Assembly (NCBI GenBank): GCA_003024175.1
Contig: MDYQ01000087.1
Coordinates: 38,792-102,791, forward strand
DNA: 64,000 nt
Direction of reading: 5' to 3'
Source of the DNA: Planoprotostelium fungivorum
Lineage: Eukaryota > Evosea > Variosea > Cavosteliida > Cavosteliaceae
Part shown: in pieces, positions 53,734 to 64,000 of the stretch
Numbering within the stretch: the stretch's first letter is position 1
Layout of the letters: every line of letters begins with the position of its first letter
The notes under the pieces: model-generated
Databases searched by the model: none
Told to the model about the DNA's origin: nothing
The model's input: the letters and a program-made list of their open reading frames with translations, nothing else
Translations under genes and position numbers: made by a program

Positions 53734-56700
53734 ATGAGAAGGACGATAACCATCGCCCTCTTCTTACTGTTGGGCATTTCGTTGGTCCTTGGAGGTGGAC
53801 ACTTGAGAAGGAGGGAACCTCTACAACATGAAGCATTGGTGGCAGCTGCTCTGGATGATTTGAAAGAGAATGAAGGGAAGGTCGATAACTCGCAACATTC
53901 CAAAGATCAAGTGTCTTCCCCCAATGATTCGCATATTCCACCATCACCCACATCGAACGCCAACGGCGACCTATCTGACCACCAATCTGAGGTGGTACTC
54001 CCAGACAACACGACTACGGGGCAGATCTACAAGAGAGAATTAGAGACTATAGAGGGATCATTGACTGCCGTCGTCGTCGTTGAAGACGTAGGAGCGGATG
54101 GAGGAGTTCTCTTACAGAACTGTCTCACTCATCTGGTTAGTGTCCATCAGAAAGATAGACCAAAGCACAAGCTGCAGGTGATGCATTCGATTCTTCACGA
54201 CTCGATTAAAGAGAACAGATACTCGTGGTTCCCATCGTATCAGGAACTGCAATGTCCGATTATCATTATTTTCATGATGTCTACGCCCCCATCGTACAGA
54301 CGTTCCACAAAAATGACGTAGATGCATCGGTCGTCGAGCCCCTCTCCGTCACTGAGATGAGTGAGTCGATCACATTCGATTGACACTCATCCATCCAGCC
54401 GAGCCCAACTACGCGAAAGAGGTCGGTATGGCATACACCGCTCACTCTTACGGCCAATACCTCTTCTTCCTCTCTCATCGAACACAAGTGAGTCCATCTC
54501 CATCTCCTCTTCCATCTCACACTCACCCACCATCAGATCAACAGTGGTTACTTCAAGACGCTCGTCCCCCAATTGAACGAAGAGGTGTGTCGTCACATCA
54601 TGCAGCGATCCCTGATGTAGATCGAGGTCGGCGTCATATCGGGTCTCGTTCTACAACCAGACAATACCATCTTCTGGGCCGGTATCGATTTCCACCTCAG
54701 CAGCATGCCCTCTCGAGGAGGTCAATACGATTCCAATTGGTCCAGTGACACCAACTTCGCCGTACCTTCTTTCCGTCACCAAGGTGACTCGACTCAAGTG
54801 ACACTCTTCGTCTCTGATGGAGGGCAGGTCGTGTGAAATACGACAGAAGGGTAGCCAAGAGAAGTGAAGTGCACTCCACCTCTGCGGGTGAGGAGATATT
54901 CGGACGGATTTATTCTGTTTTATTTATCTGCGGCAGTGTCTTTCTTGGTGTCCTCTGAAGTGTTAGAGAAGGCCAATGGATTCGATTACGGCTTCAACGA
55001 CCCCACTTACGTTGTCATGGATTTGTGCTTACACGTGAGTCCATGTCATGATGACATCAAGAAGCTGAGAGGCTTCAGATCAAAGCGTCTAAATTAGGAA
55101 AGACCGTCTACGAGCCTTCCGCCACGTCATACTATCTAGGACCAGAGACGGACCCCGCCGAGGACCACTTGGAACCGGAGGTGAGGAACGGATGGCTCGT
55201 TGTAGTATTCCAACTCTCCAGGCCGTCGCACTCAACATGGCCCACGGTGCAAAGATCGTCGAGACGTTAAGAGGTGAGACGTTTCCGTGATTCTTCCGAG
55301 AATTTTCTTCGAACGTGAACGCAGGAGCCTACTTGCTGTCCAACTTCACTTTGAAATGGAACATGGAATGCGGAAAAGGCCAGGTGTCCCGTTGTAGATG
55401 GAATGTTCCGAGAAATTGATCTTAGTCAGGTACTCGGATTCACGACGGAGGCCATCGGATTCTTGTCTGCCCTGGAGGGAAAAATTCCGTTGAAAATTCA
55501 AGTCAACAGCTTGCAGCAGTGCATAGATGACCTCACCTCCCTCGGTATACCCAGTGAGTTTCACTCCATCAGCATCACCTTCATCATCATCATGTCTCTG
55601 CTCTCATCGTGATGTCATCACCTTCACCATCATCACGTCTCTGATCTCATCATGATGCATGACTGTGTGTCGCATTCGATTGAAGCGTTGTAGAATGCAC
55701 GACGAGCATGATGCGAAGACTCTACAACGCACACGCTGAAGGCCCAGAGATACTCGTCCTCCACAGAGATCCCGGCCGCTATTCGCACTTTTTAGACATA
55801 TCCGGTACCATCTCTTACGTCATAGGAAGGTGATCACGTGACCTGATGACGTCATCTGACGTCATCGAAGGAGTATGTATGAGACGGACAGGCTGCCTGA
55901 GAATTGGGCGAACGCTATTTATAGACACGCAGACGTGGTGTGGGTGCCCTCGCAGTTCAACGTGAAGACGTTCACCGAGGCTGGGGTCAACGCGTGAGTG
56001 GCTCGTTGTAGATGGTGACTGAGGGTAACAGGTCCATGCTGGTGGCCGTACCCGAGGCGGTCGATACGCACACCTACGATGCATCTCACTACGAGGAAGG
56101 AAAATTGGAGAAATTTCAATTACCCAAGAGGAAGAATTTCAATTTCCTGAGGTGACGTCCATCTACATCGTTGTAGATTGACGTGAGGTAGCATCATGAA
56201 GTGGGAGAGAAGGAAAGGCTGGGACGTACTGTTACGTGGCTACTACAATGCCTTCACGGCACAAGATGACGTCTCTCTCTACATCCGGGCCAACATGGCG
56301 CCAGAAAATTGGGACGAGTACAGAGAATTCTCCAGCCAGTGCTCTCAAGAACAGATCCGTGCAGGTCGTCCCAAATATTTTCCCGCCATTTCTGATTTCC
56401 ATCAGGTAGAAACGGATCGTTACCCCAAGTGATCATATTACCCAATCAATTACCTTTCAACAAGATGCCATCGCTCTACAACGCGGCAGACAGCGTCGTG
56501 CTGGCCACACACGGAGAGGGTTGGGGTCTACCCGTGATCGAAGGTCTAACCATGGGTCTACCCGTCATCACGACCAACTGGTCCGGCGTCACTGGTGTGG
56601 CTCGTTGTAGTGAGATGAAATTTATACATCTTAGAATTCGCGAAGGAGGAGGACACGTACTTACTACCGGTGGATGAGTTGACTGACGCCACTGTGGAGG

Positions 56701-57103
56701 GACACAAATGGGCCGCATTAAATGAAACGGCTCTGTCTGAACAGATGAGACGAATCTACAACTCGCCAGACGAGGTGAACAGTTTCCCGCCACAAATTTC
56801 TCTGAAGATTCGCAGGCGAAGAGACGAGGACGAGCGGCCCAAAAGCGAATTTCGGCCGTCTACAACGAGGAAGCCATCGCCGCCAGGGTTATCGAACAGC
56901 TAGCACCCATCGTGAACAATATCACAGAACTGAAGGCAGCCAGACAGGCCAGACTGGCCACTTGGCAGCAGACCACGACCGGATATGGAGGGTACCAGAG
57001 AGGAGGCTACGGTCAATACAACGGACAGTACGCCAGCAGCGTGGCGGGAACACCGACGCCTGTGTTACCCAACGGAAGGGTCAGAATCAAAGTGTTGGAA
57101 TAG
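53734..57103 (+). CDS. secretory-pathway double glycosyltransferase (GT2-like plus GT4-like)
   Basis: ATG 53734 gives a signal peptide or anchor (MRRTITIALFLLLGISLVLG) and an acidic linker. Then a GT2-like domain: LTAVVVVEDVGADGGVL, ILVVPIVSGTAMSDYHYFHD, KEVGMAYTAHSYGQYLFFLS, VKYDRRVAKRSEVHSTSAGV, NGFDYGFNDPTYVVMDLCLH, KLGKTVYEPSATSYYLGPET. A GT4-like domain follows: GPEILVLHRDPGRYSHFLDI, ADVVWVPSQFNVKTFTEAGV, KGWDVLLRGYYNAFTAQDDV, VIILPNQLPFNKMPSLYNAA, HGEGWGLPVIEGLTMGLPVI (ExxxxxxxE donor-binding motif), TDATVEGHKWAALNETALSE. The tail is Gly/Tyr-rich (GYGGYQRGGYGQYNGQYASS), stop 57103. About 18 introns; the reading frame depends on each. Donor and acceptor sugars unknown. Confidence 0.82.
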
Positions 57104-57451
57104 AAGGAAGCGTCTGTCGTCGATGATGTGACATCACGATGTTCGCATGTGAAACTGATAGAGATTCATTTTTGGAAGTCTGCCACGAATTTTCGTTCTC
57201 GTGACGCCAACTCCGGTGTGTGTCTGGAAGCCATTGGAGGCTGTCGTGTGAAGCTGCATCCAGCCTACCAACCTCCTATCGCTGGATATTGGGTGTATAG
57301 CCTCTCAGCTTCTTCTACGTATCGAAGTGTGTAGAGAATTTCTTCCACATTTCCATTCCGTAACCTGGGAACGCACGTGCTGTGAAAACCAGAAAAACAT
57401 TCAGAACACGCAAGCCTATTATTCAGCTTAACGACAACAACGAACACGAGG
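57104..57451. other. intergenic region
   Basis: About 350 bases. No supported exon; promoter of the small charged-protein gene by position. Confidence 0.4.
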
Positions 57452-57799
57452 ATGGCAAAGAGGAAGAGTCCACTGAGAGAGACAGCCGATGAAGAGAGAG
57501 ATGCAGCTCAAGCTCTAAAGATGCTGATGCAGGGCTCCTGGGAGGATGGTGATAGCGTGAGATCTGCAGAGATGAAAGGGAGAGGCGTTGAATGGGGACA
57601 GATTTCATCGCATGCCAACACGCACCAGAAGGAAGAACGTCTGACGGACGATGAGAACACCAGACCGAGTAAGAGCAGCCGCCAAATGACGAGAGAGGAG
57701 AAGAGAGAGGAGCTACGACAGCGGTTGATGGTTCGAACCGGGAGGACGACACCACAGCGGGTGATGATGATCATCGTGGCATTCTGCGAACGCGCCTAA
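57452..57799 (+). CDS. small charged hypothetical protein
   Basis: Uninterrupted 115-codon frame from ATG 57452: MAKRKSPLRETADEERDAAQ, then SWEDGDSVRSAEMKGRGVEW, QMTREEKREELRQRLMVRTG, ending FCERA. It is highly charged and helical, without a domain I recognise. The last 20 codons (VMMIIVAFCERA) look unlike the rest and may be intron or 3' UTR. The opposite strand in this region also has open frames, so coding is not certain. Confidence 0.42.
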   Translation: MAKRKSPLRETADEERDAAQALKMLMQGSWEDGDSVRSAEMKGRGVEWGQISSHANTHQKEERLTDDENTRPSKSSRQMTREEKREELRQRLMVRTGRTTPQRVMMIIVAFCERA

Positions 57800-58362
57800 C
57801 GGCATACAGACAAGGGAGGACCCCTGGAGAAAAGAGTAGAACATATTCTTCGTGGAACAGTGTCAATCGAACACCAAAATTTTTCAGATCAGCCACCGCA
57901 AGAACGCAGAGTTACACCTTCTATTTATCCGCATATAAAGACTCAAATGGATCCATTTCGATGTGGTCAGTTGAGTGTAATCAATTAGTAGATGATCATG
58001 AAACTGAGAGCATCATGAGCTCTTTCTTTCGAAACGTGAACGTCGTCGTTCTTCATCATTCAGTACCTTTTGCCATCGTGGGTTGATGGACTGTTTTTTC
58101 GTAGTGTGGTGGACGGTGATCAACACTGGACATCTCCTCGTGTTCACACTGTGTCAAATCACACGACGACTCGCACCGAGCACTTTTGCAATTCTATCAT
58201 CCATCACCATCTACCGATCCATCATCTGCAGACATAGATAGACATCACTCCCGGTGAAGTCACATCTACTGATGGATCAAGCTGGAGATGCAGAAGGAAG
58301 AAAATAACGATTCGATCTACGACGAAGAATGGGGGTATGTATTGGTGTTACATGTTAGATCT
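57800..58362. other. intergenic region between convergent genes
   Basis: About 560 bases with no supported exon. Should hold the 3' UTRs of the small charged-protein gene and the duplicated secreted-peptide gene. Confidence 0.4.
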
Positions 58363-58877
58363 TCAGAAAGATCCAGCGTCGGTACCCTGGAAGAAGTTGG
58401 CCAAGTCGAGTCTGTTCTGCTTTCCTCCGAAAAAGTTACCCAGGACGTTGATGTCTCGGAGGAGAGACAAGTTTTCGTACGCCTGCTGGACCTCTGCCGA
58501 TCGTCAACCACGCTCGACCTCACGATCACTCACTCAGCAAGTTCTCGAAGAAAGACTGGCCGCCGGAAAACTTCTCCAGGGTGAATGACTCTTCCTCTTC
58601 GAAGAATCCCCTCTTGTTGCTGCCTGCACCTCGTCATGCTTGTGATCGGTGATCATGCTTCACCTGCAAAAGGTCCCCTGAAGTAGTTGAGGATGTCTCC
58701 ACGATTCTCCTGGCCTCCGACAACGTTGCCGAGGACGTTGATGTTCTTCAGCAGACTGACATCTTGATACTTTTGCATGAACTCGGCCATTTTGGCCAAA
58801 CCTCTGGTGTTGTAGGGGGACTCAGCTGCGGCGAGGCAGACCATAACGGCGAAGGTGCAGAAGAAGATGGATCTCAT
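58363..58877 (-). CDS. small secreted protein made of two homologous halves
   Basis: ATG 58877 encodes a signal peptide (MRSIFFCTFAVMVCLAAAES). Three exons follow with introns of about 40 nt. Half 1 reads KYQDVSLLKNINVLGNVVGG, QENRGDILNYFRGPFAG; half 2 reads AYENLSLLRDINVLGNFFGG, KQNRLDLANFFQGTDAG, stop at 58363. The middle has GFFEEEESFTLEKFSGGQSF. The halves align over about 37 residues at over half identity by eye, a recent internal duplication. No Cys in the mature part. Family unknown; perhaps a secreted matrix or spore-coat peptide. Confidence 0.75.
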
Positions 58878-59301
58878 GTTGTAGTTGTTGTTGTTACTGT
58901 TGTTGGTTGTTGTACTGTTGATTATGAGAGGGAGACGAGCGAGAGTCTGAGCTCCAGGTGGAGGAGTGATTGGAAGCGGACGTACTTTTGGAGGACTTGA
59001 AAGTGACAGACACATGCGTTCGCAACGGGACTACTCCACCCTGTGGGTCAGGTGTTGGATTAAAACCTTGACATGGAGTTTAATTCGGTAGACGAGGGAG
59101 GTACATTGGAGTCATGCAGTGTTGTACTTCCGATCTTCATGGGTGTCTTGGCTTGCAACTGTTGAATTCGAGACGGTGCACCGAACTTGCGATGTCGCGT
59201 TTGCTCATGAGTCGAAGACGTTTCACGACCTCACTTGACACAACGCGAAACTTTTCTCTTCAACGCATGATGATCTTAGTACGTCAAATGTTTATAAAAT
59301 A
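58878..59301. other. intergenic region
   Basis: About 420 bases between two reverse-strand genes. A (gtt)n-rich stretch (58876-58915) lies directly upstream of the secreted-peptide start. No exon supported. Confidence 0.45.
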
Positions 59302-59943
59302 TTAAACTACGTTCTCTGATGTCGTGGCCGTCTTTGGTTCCTCCGTCACTGTCTCGCTCGTGGTTGATGTAACTTCTGCCTTTGGCAAGGCATCTTCTCC
59401 AAAGACGAGAGAATTGGTTCTCGTCTTCAAGGCGTTGAAGGCGTCTCCCATAAAGGTACCAGCGGTAGCGATGGCCTCCTTTGTGGCTTCATATCCCTTT
59501 ACGCTCGAATCTGCGACGACGTCTTTGGCCTTGATGGCTCCCTCGGTGACAACATCCTTTGTCTTAACGGCCCCCTCTGCGATGGCATCCTTTGCCTTGA
59601 CTGCATTTTCTGCGACGACGTCCTTGGCCTTGACTGCGTTCTCCACCACGACGTCCTTCGTCTTAACGGCCCCCTCTGCGATGGCATCCTTGGCCTTGAC
59701 TGCATTTTCGACGAGGATGTCTTTACCGGCCACTGCCTTCTCGGAAATGACGTCCTTGGCCTTGACTGCACCCTCTACCACGGCCTCTTTAGCGAGGACA
59801 GCCTTGTCTGCGACAAAGCCTGCTCCTTCTACGACCACATCCTTGGCCTTCACGGCGGCATCAGCTGTGACATCGACTGCCTTCTTTGCGCCCTCTGCGA
59901 TCTGATCGGTGATGGGTTGGTTGTTGTCTTCTGGGTTGACCAT
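59302..59943 (-). CDS. LEA-like repeat protein
   Basis: Single-exon frame from ATG 59943 (MVNPEDNNQPITDQIAEGAK), 213 residues. It is built from about ten tandem units of 11 residues of the type AVKAKDVVAEN / GAVKTKDVVVE, rich in Ala, Lys, Val, Asp and Glu and lacking Cys and Trp. This matches group 3 late-embryogenesis-abundant proteins, which are disordered and fold as amphipathic helices on drying, protecting membranes or proteins. The C-terminus is Thr/Glu-rich (TSTTSETVTEEPKTATTS). It fits an encysting or spore-forming protist. An in-frame ATG at 60090 is upstream but unlike the rest. Confidence 0.8.
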   Translation of the reverse strand: MVNPEDNNQPITDQIAEGAKKAVDVTADAAVKAKDVVVEGAGFVADKAVLAKEAVVEGAVKAKDVISEKAVAGKDILVENAVKAKDAIAEGAVKTKDVVVENAVKAKDVVAENAVKAKDAIAEGAVKTKDVVTEGAIKAKDVVADSSVKGYEATKEAIATAGTFMGDAFNALKTRTNSLVFGEDALPKAEVTSTTSETVTEEPKTATTSENVV

Positions 59944-60162
59944 GATGATTGTGTGATGGATTGATTGGATTGAGTTCTCTCCCGTTCCTGGTGTAGATTT
60001 GATCGAACTTCTTCCAAATTTCGCGGGTTGAAGGGGGAACAAAGATGACAACTGCCCAGACCACAAGCAACAACACACGCACGAACACACGCACGATATA
60101 GATCAAAAGTATTTGATAAGAAGACAGGTGAGACCGAGGAAGAGCGATATGATCCGAGGTAA

Positions 60163-63100
60163 ATGACTGTCAGCAGAAGCGGCATGGCCATGAAATTCCT
60201 AAAGAATTTGAGGACTTCCATCAGCCGTGATAACGACACAAAGAAGATGGACACCGTCTCCGAGGTCGATGTTGTGAGTATCATCACTGCCTTCCATCTG
60301 CATCTTGACTTCTAGACATCCCTTCGACCTTCACCAACATCAGTGAATCGATTTTAGTTGTCATCTGTCCTCTGTCAGCACATGATCTGACATCCTCTAG
60401 GTCCAACCAACCATCGTCACCGAGGAATCTGCGGCGGTACTCACATCGAGAGGTCTGGAGCCCGTCTCTTCTTCTCAATCGAAGAAAGAAGAGAAGAGTG
60501 GAATCAAAGCCAAATTTCAGTGCGTAGATTTCGAATCATCTCGATCGATCTGACCCCAAACAGATCTCTCAGAAGAAAGAAGAAATCAGATGCAACCACC
60601 TCCGATGATGAATCTGTATATTCTGACGACGATCCACTCCAAAACATGAGCGATGACAATCTCGTGCCCACCGATCAGCTGTCGGGTAAGAGTTGGACGC
60701 TACACCCCATGCAGCAGTGGACTCTGCAACACAATTACATCGTGCATCGACCCACTGGAGAGGTCCTCACCCTCAATTCGCATCTCTTGTTCTCGCGAAT
60801 CTGTGACAAGCCCTCCCACAACCTTCCCAGAGACCTCTTTCCACTGGAGCTGAGACCGAGAGCCGACGGGCGCGACCAGAAGTGGATCTACAACCGGTCA
60901 GTTTTTTCTGGCGAGTTGTAGACTGACGTGAACTAGTGGAATCTTCACGAATATGGGTAACGATATGGTTTTGACGTTAGACGGGGAGAGACTGGCTCTG
61001 AAACCCAAGTTGAAGGGAGAAGGTAGTGTGTCAGCGTTTCATTCGAATGAAACCGAACAGGTAAGGCCTTCCAAGAGTGGAGCATCACGAGCTACGGTAT
61101 CATACGTAACGCGGTGAGTCCATCTACAACGAACCACAATTGATTCGAGGGGTCAGGCCAGCGGTCTCTCCTTAGACGCCAGCGCCGGCGGCAGCCTGCA
61201 GATCTCAGTTCCCTACCCCGTCGCTCTTACATCGACAACGAAGACGAACGTGGGCCAACAGTGGTGCCTCAAAGAGGACATGATCGTCCACTCTGCCACC
61301 CAGATGGTGCTCACTCCCATGTACAACGACAGCAGGGGGGTCAGTATATGGATATACGAACCACATGGTCTGACGCTATATGTAGATCGTAGAGTTGGTC
61401 ATCGCCCCACCGAAAGTGTACGAGCAGCAGTGGACTTTTGATTGCGGCCGTATTCTCTCTCGCCTCCAATTCAGCGGTGAGAAATAAATCAATTTTCGAT
61501 CGATTTCAAACTGACAACAAAAAGACGACCAGCAATTAGTCGTCGGAGTCAATCGAGGCACGACCATCCAATCACCCATCGGTTGTGTCTTCCGCAGTAC
61601 TCACACCTTCGGAGGAGGCGTCAGGCGACACATGATGAACCTCAACTTGCACATCAACATGGACCCAAAAGATCCAGATGCCATCGAGTACGAGACAAGG
61701 TGGGGTGGGGTGGAGTTTCATCGCGTTGAAGCGTTGTAGATGGAGGATCAAGAAATCTGCCTTTTTGGCGGGAGAGACGGGAGTGGCGATTACGTTGAAG
61801 GCGATTGGTGATACGAAGCAGGTGATCGATCTGACGACATCTATCACACGTTCTCATTCATTCAGATCTGGGGGGAGAGAGCTCAGGCCATACCAACCTC
61901 AGTGGCTCGACGTATGTCTGCTGCGATGCACACTGCCGAAGCTGAATCAGGTGCGAATCTTTTATTTTATTGTATTTACAATCTACTTCTCTTTCTTCGA
62001 AGAAAAACAGTTTTTTTTTTGGATTGAAGATATCTCGTCCTGACTCGTTGTAGATGATGACGAGAACATGAACGGCATCAGCCGCTCCAGCTCCGTTGAA
62101 TCCATCGACGAACTGATGAACGGAAACCGCAGCCTGAGCAACAGCAACAGCAGCAACGGAGGGAGATCTCTCAACCTGAGTAACCACGGCAACGGTGTCA
62201 GCCACTTGTCCCAATCTACACCTGCAGCCGGTTCGATGACACCCAGACGTCACTCTACATCCCTCACTGTCCGTCCCACAAATCTCGGTGAGATTTCGCG
62301 TCCATCTACAACAAGCCATTCACGATATCAGGTATTTCCTCCACCCTCAGCGTTCCCGCCTTCGCCGCTCCACGTAACGTACACTTTTCCCAGGTTCCCA
62401 TGGTGGGAAAAGTTCCCACCGCAGCTGCAATTCCACAGCTCCTACCCCCGATCGACATCAGAGTACAAGATCACAATGAATTGAGCCCGTGGGATTTGGC
62501 AAAGAAAGTTTCACCCGTCATCGTATTTCACAGAGAAGAGAGCAACTAGTGAGTCGTGAAATCTACTCGAAAACTCATCGAAATTTCAGTCCATGCAACG
62601 TGGAGGAGTACGTCAAGAACGCGAGGCTTTACAGCGGTGACATCACGGTGCGTACACGACACATGAGACGTTACGTTGAGATATCTCAGGTCGGGCCAGT
62701 ACCCCTGCAGAGGAGTACCTCTCTACAATCCTACTCCGCCATCAATCCTTCCACGAAATTTCAGACGTCCCAATTGGTCATAAAGTCAGAAGAGAAGTGT
62801 ACCACCCTCGAGCACGCCAGGGTCTACTTCGAAGTGAAGAAGAGAGAAGAATTTTGGGACGTACAGTACTGGATGTTCTTCCCACAGCATCAAGACTACC
62901 ACTGTCCATATCAGCCGGAACCACAGTGGTTGTTACCTCTCCTCGGCAAGAGAAGAGGAGTGTGGAAGACCGTGATCGTACGCACCAGTAAGTACGGCCA
63001 GATCCTGAAGGTGAGAACGAAATTTCGGTGAAATTTCCGACGTCGACAGGTCATGGCGGAAGCCAAGGAAGTGGATACGAAAAAGTTCAATTTGAAGAGA

Positions 63101-63641
63101 TTGAGCCTGTCGAATTTGACCCAATTGGGCATATCTGCACCCACAGCAGAAGCAGCCTCTTATCCATTCAAGGATTACTTTGAACAGGTGAGATGTGAGA
63201 TGGAGGAGGAGACTGATGGGAGGAGGTGGAGGGAGGTAGTAAGGGATATCAAGTTACGGAGAAGGGAAGACCCATCGTGTACTGTTCCGTGGAGACCCAC
63301 GCTTTCTATCCAGATTGTGAATCGCAAGGTGGACGTCATCTCGAAACATCATCGTGACACGATCGCCTCATCGCGTCATCACACAGCACATCACCTCCAT
63401 CATCTCATCATCACGATTTTCGTCATCCGATCTCATCATCGACATCATCCGAGCGTGAACTCACCGATCACAAGGAGTGTGGCACATGATGGATCAGACA
63501 TCAGATGGACAACGATTAGAGGTAGAGAAGCACTTGGAGATGCTACAAGGACAACCTTGGGAAGCCTTCGGTGGTCTGTGGGGTCCAGGCGGCAGCCGCT
63601 CTCCAAAATTCCACCATCCCCCAATCGAGACATCCGAATAG
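60163..63641 (+). CDS. beta-trefoil / VPS62-like protein
   Basis: ATG 60163 (MTVSRSGMAMKFLKNLRTSI). After an acidic/basic leader come QxW-type trefoil repeats: WTLHPMQQWTLQHNYIVHRP, AFQEWSITSYGIIRNAASGL, SLDASAGGSLQIS, GQQWCLKEDMIVHSATQMVL, EQQWTFDCGRILSRLQFS, resembling ricin-B lectin folds. A Ser/Asn-rich linker (SNSNSSNGGRSLNLSNHGNG) separates a VPS62-family domain: SPVIVFHREESNYPCNVEEY, DVQYWMFFPQHQDYHC, GVWKTVIVRTSKYGQILKVM, RPIVYCSVETHAFYPDC, GVWHMMDQTSDGQRLEV, PWEAFGGLWGPGGSRSPKF, stop 63641. VPS62 relates to vacuolar sorting in yeast. About 15 introns; the one ending at 62052 uses gttgtag|AT. Confidence 0.78.
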
Positions 63642-63702
63642 ACGGACGTTTTATTCTATTTTATTCTCGTCGTACAGGATCTCTTCTTTATGTATAGTGT
63701 GT

Positions 63703-64000
63703 TCATGAGCTCTTACGCTTGAGTCTAGAGCTACGACGGGCTCCCTCCAATGGCGTCTCCGGTCGTCGTGCCTTCTTCTTCTTCTCAGAATGAATTTGCG
63801 GCGTGTCTTGGATGATCTCATCTGTGATCTCTTCTGTCTTCTCTGGTCTGACCAATCCAGCCTTCTATTCGACGTTCAACTCGCATGCGACGTGCGATGG
63901 TGAGACTCACCGATAATCTCTCGACCAGCTCTGGCTTCCTTCCGTTCTGATTCAAACCCATGCCTTTCAGAAACTCTTTCAGCTGGCTAACGGTGTAGGC
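63703..64000 (-). CDS. SAP-domain nuclear protein (partial, runs off right edge)
   Basis: Reverse-strand reading from the window edge gives AYTVSQLKEFLKGMGLNQNG and RKPELVERLS, a SAP DNA-binding helix-extended-loop-helix, then an intron of about 46 nt. KAGLVRPEKTEEITDEIIQD, HSEKKKKARRPETPLEGARR and SSRLKRKSS with a stop at 63703 form a basic tail with a likely nuclear localisation signal. The N-terminal part lies outside the window, so the full domain set is unknown. Confidence 0.78.

Noticed and set aside
59324-59905. Forward 193-residue open frame rich in Ala/Ser/Thr
   Set aside because: Antisense shadow of the LEA-like repeat gene, produced by its periodic composition.
1-64000. tRNA, rRNA, CRISPR, operon promoters or bacterial insertion sequences
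   Set aside because: None seen; the region is spliced eukaryotic DNA. Short RNA genes could still be hidden in intergenic parts.

Overview
The window is nuclear DNA from an intron-dense, gene-dense unicellular eukaryote. Genes average about 1.5-2 kb, lie on both strands and are separated by only 0.1-0.5 kb. They are interrupted every 100-300 bases by short introns, mostly 37-60 nt, of the form gtgag...(c/t)ag. The gene content (cytosolic class III cyclases with coiled coils, hybrid histidine kinase, Rho-GEF with IQ motif, TKL/TK-like kinase, twinfilin, LEA-like protein, secreted GH27) fits a free-living amoeba. I infer an amoebozoan, possibly a protosteloid or variosean, but no rRNA is present to prove it. 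Gene models were built by reading exons across introns by eye, so some starts, ends and small exons will be wrong.

Layout. 0-9 kb: partial secreted protein (-), F-box/MORN protein (+), small unknown protein (-), METTL21-like methyltransferase (-), V-ATPase proteolipid (+), secreted Cys-rich protein (-), adenylyl-cyclase-like coiled-coil protein (-). 9-16 kb (+): a GTPase-like/IQ/DH-PH fusion protein and a second adenylyl-cyclase-like protein. 16-24.5 kb: twinfilin (-), secreted repetitive protein (-), WW-kinase (-), multipass membrane protein (+). 24.5-28.7 kb: a repeat island with a 488-bp tandem duplication carrying hairpins, an assembly N, and two small TIR elements with 8-bp target-site duplications. 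28.8-39.6 kb: MFS transporter (+), glycerophosphocholine acyltransferase-like protein (-), pseudo hybrid histidine kinase (-), divergent peroxiredoxin (+), alpha-galactosidase-like GH27 protein (-).

40-50 kb: bromodomain-ankyrin-zinc-finger protein (-), unknown (-), Rab GTPase (+), tandem Cu/Zn-SOD wall protein (+), F-box protein (+), glycerol-3-phosphate dehydrogenase (-), four-TM protein (+). 50-64 kb: ubiquitin-like Cys-rich CaaX protein (+), helical-repeat protein (-), small TM protein (+), four-TM protein (-), GT2-GT4 double glycosyltransferase (+), small charged protein (+), duplicated secreted peptide (-), LEA-like protein (-), beta-trefoil/VPS62-like protein (+), SAP-domain protein truncated by the right edge (-).

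The genes are not an operon. Themes are cyclic-nucleotide and Rho/Rab signalling, actin control, and a secreted or surface glycan and oxidative-defence repertoire. The most unusual non-coding signal is a short motif, CGTTGTAGA or its complement TCTACAACG, found in more than 25 introns in both orientations, far above chance for an 8-mer in 64 kb.
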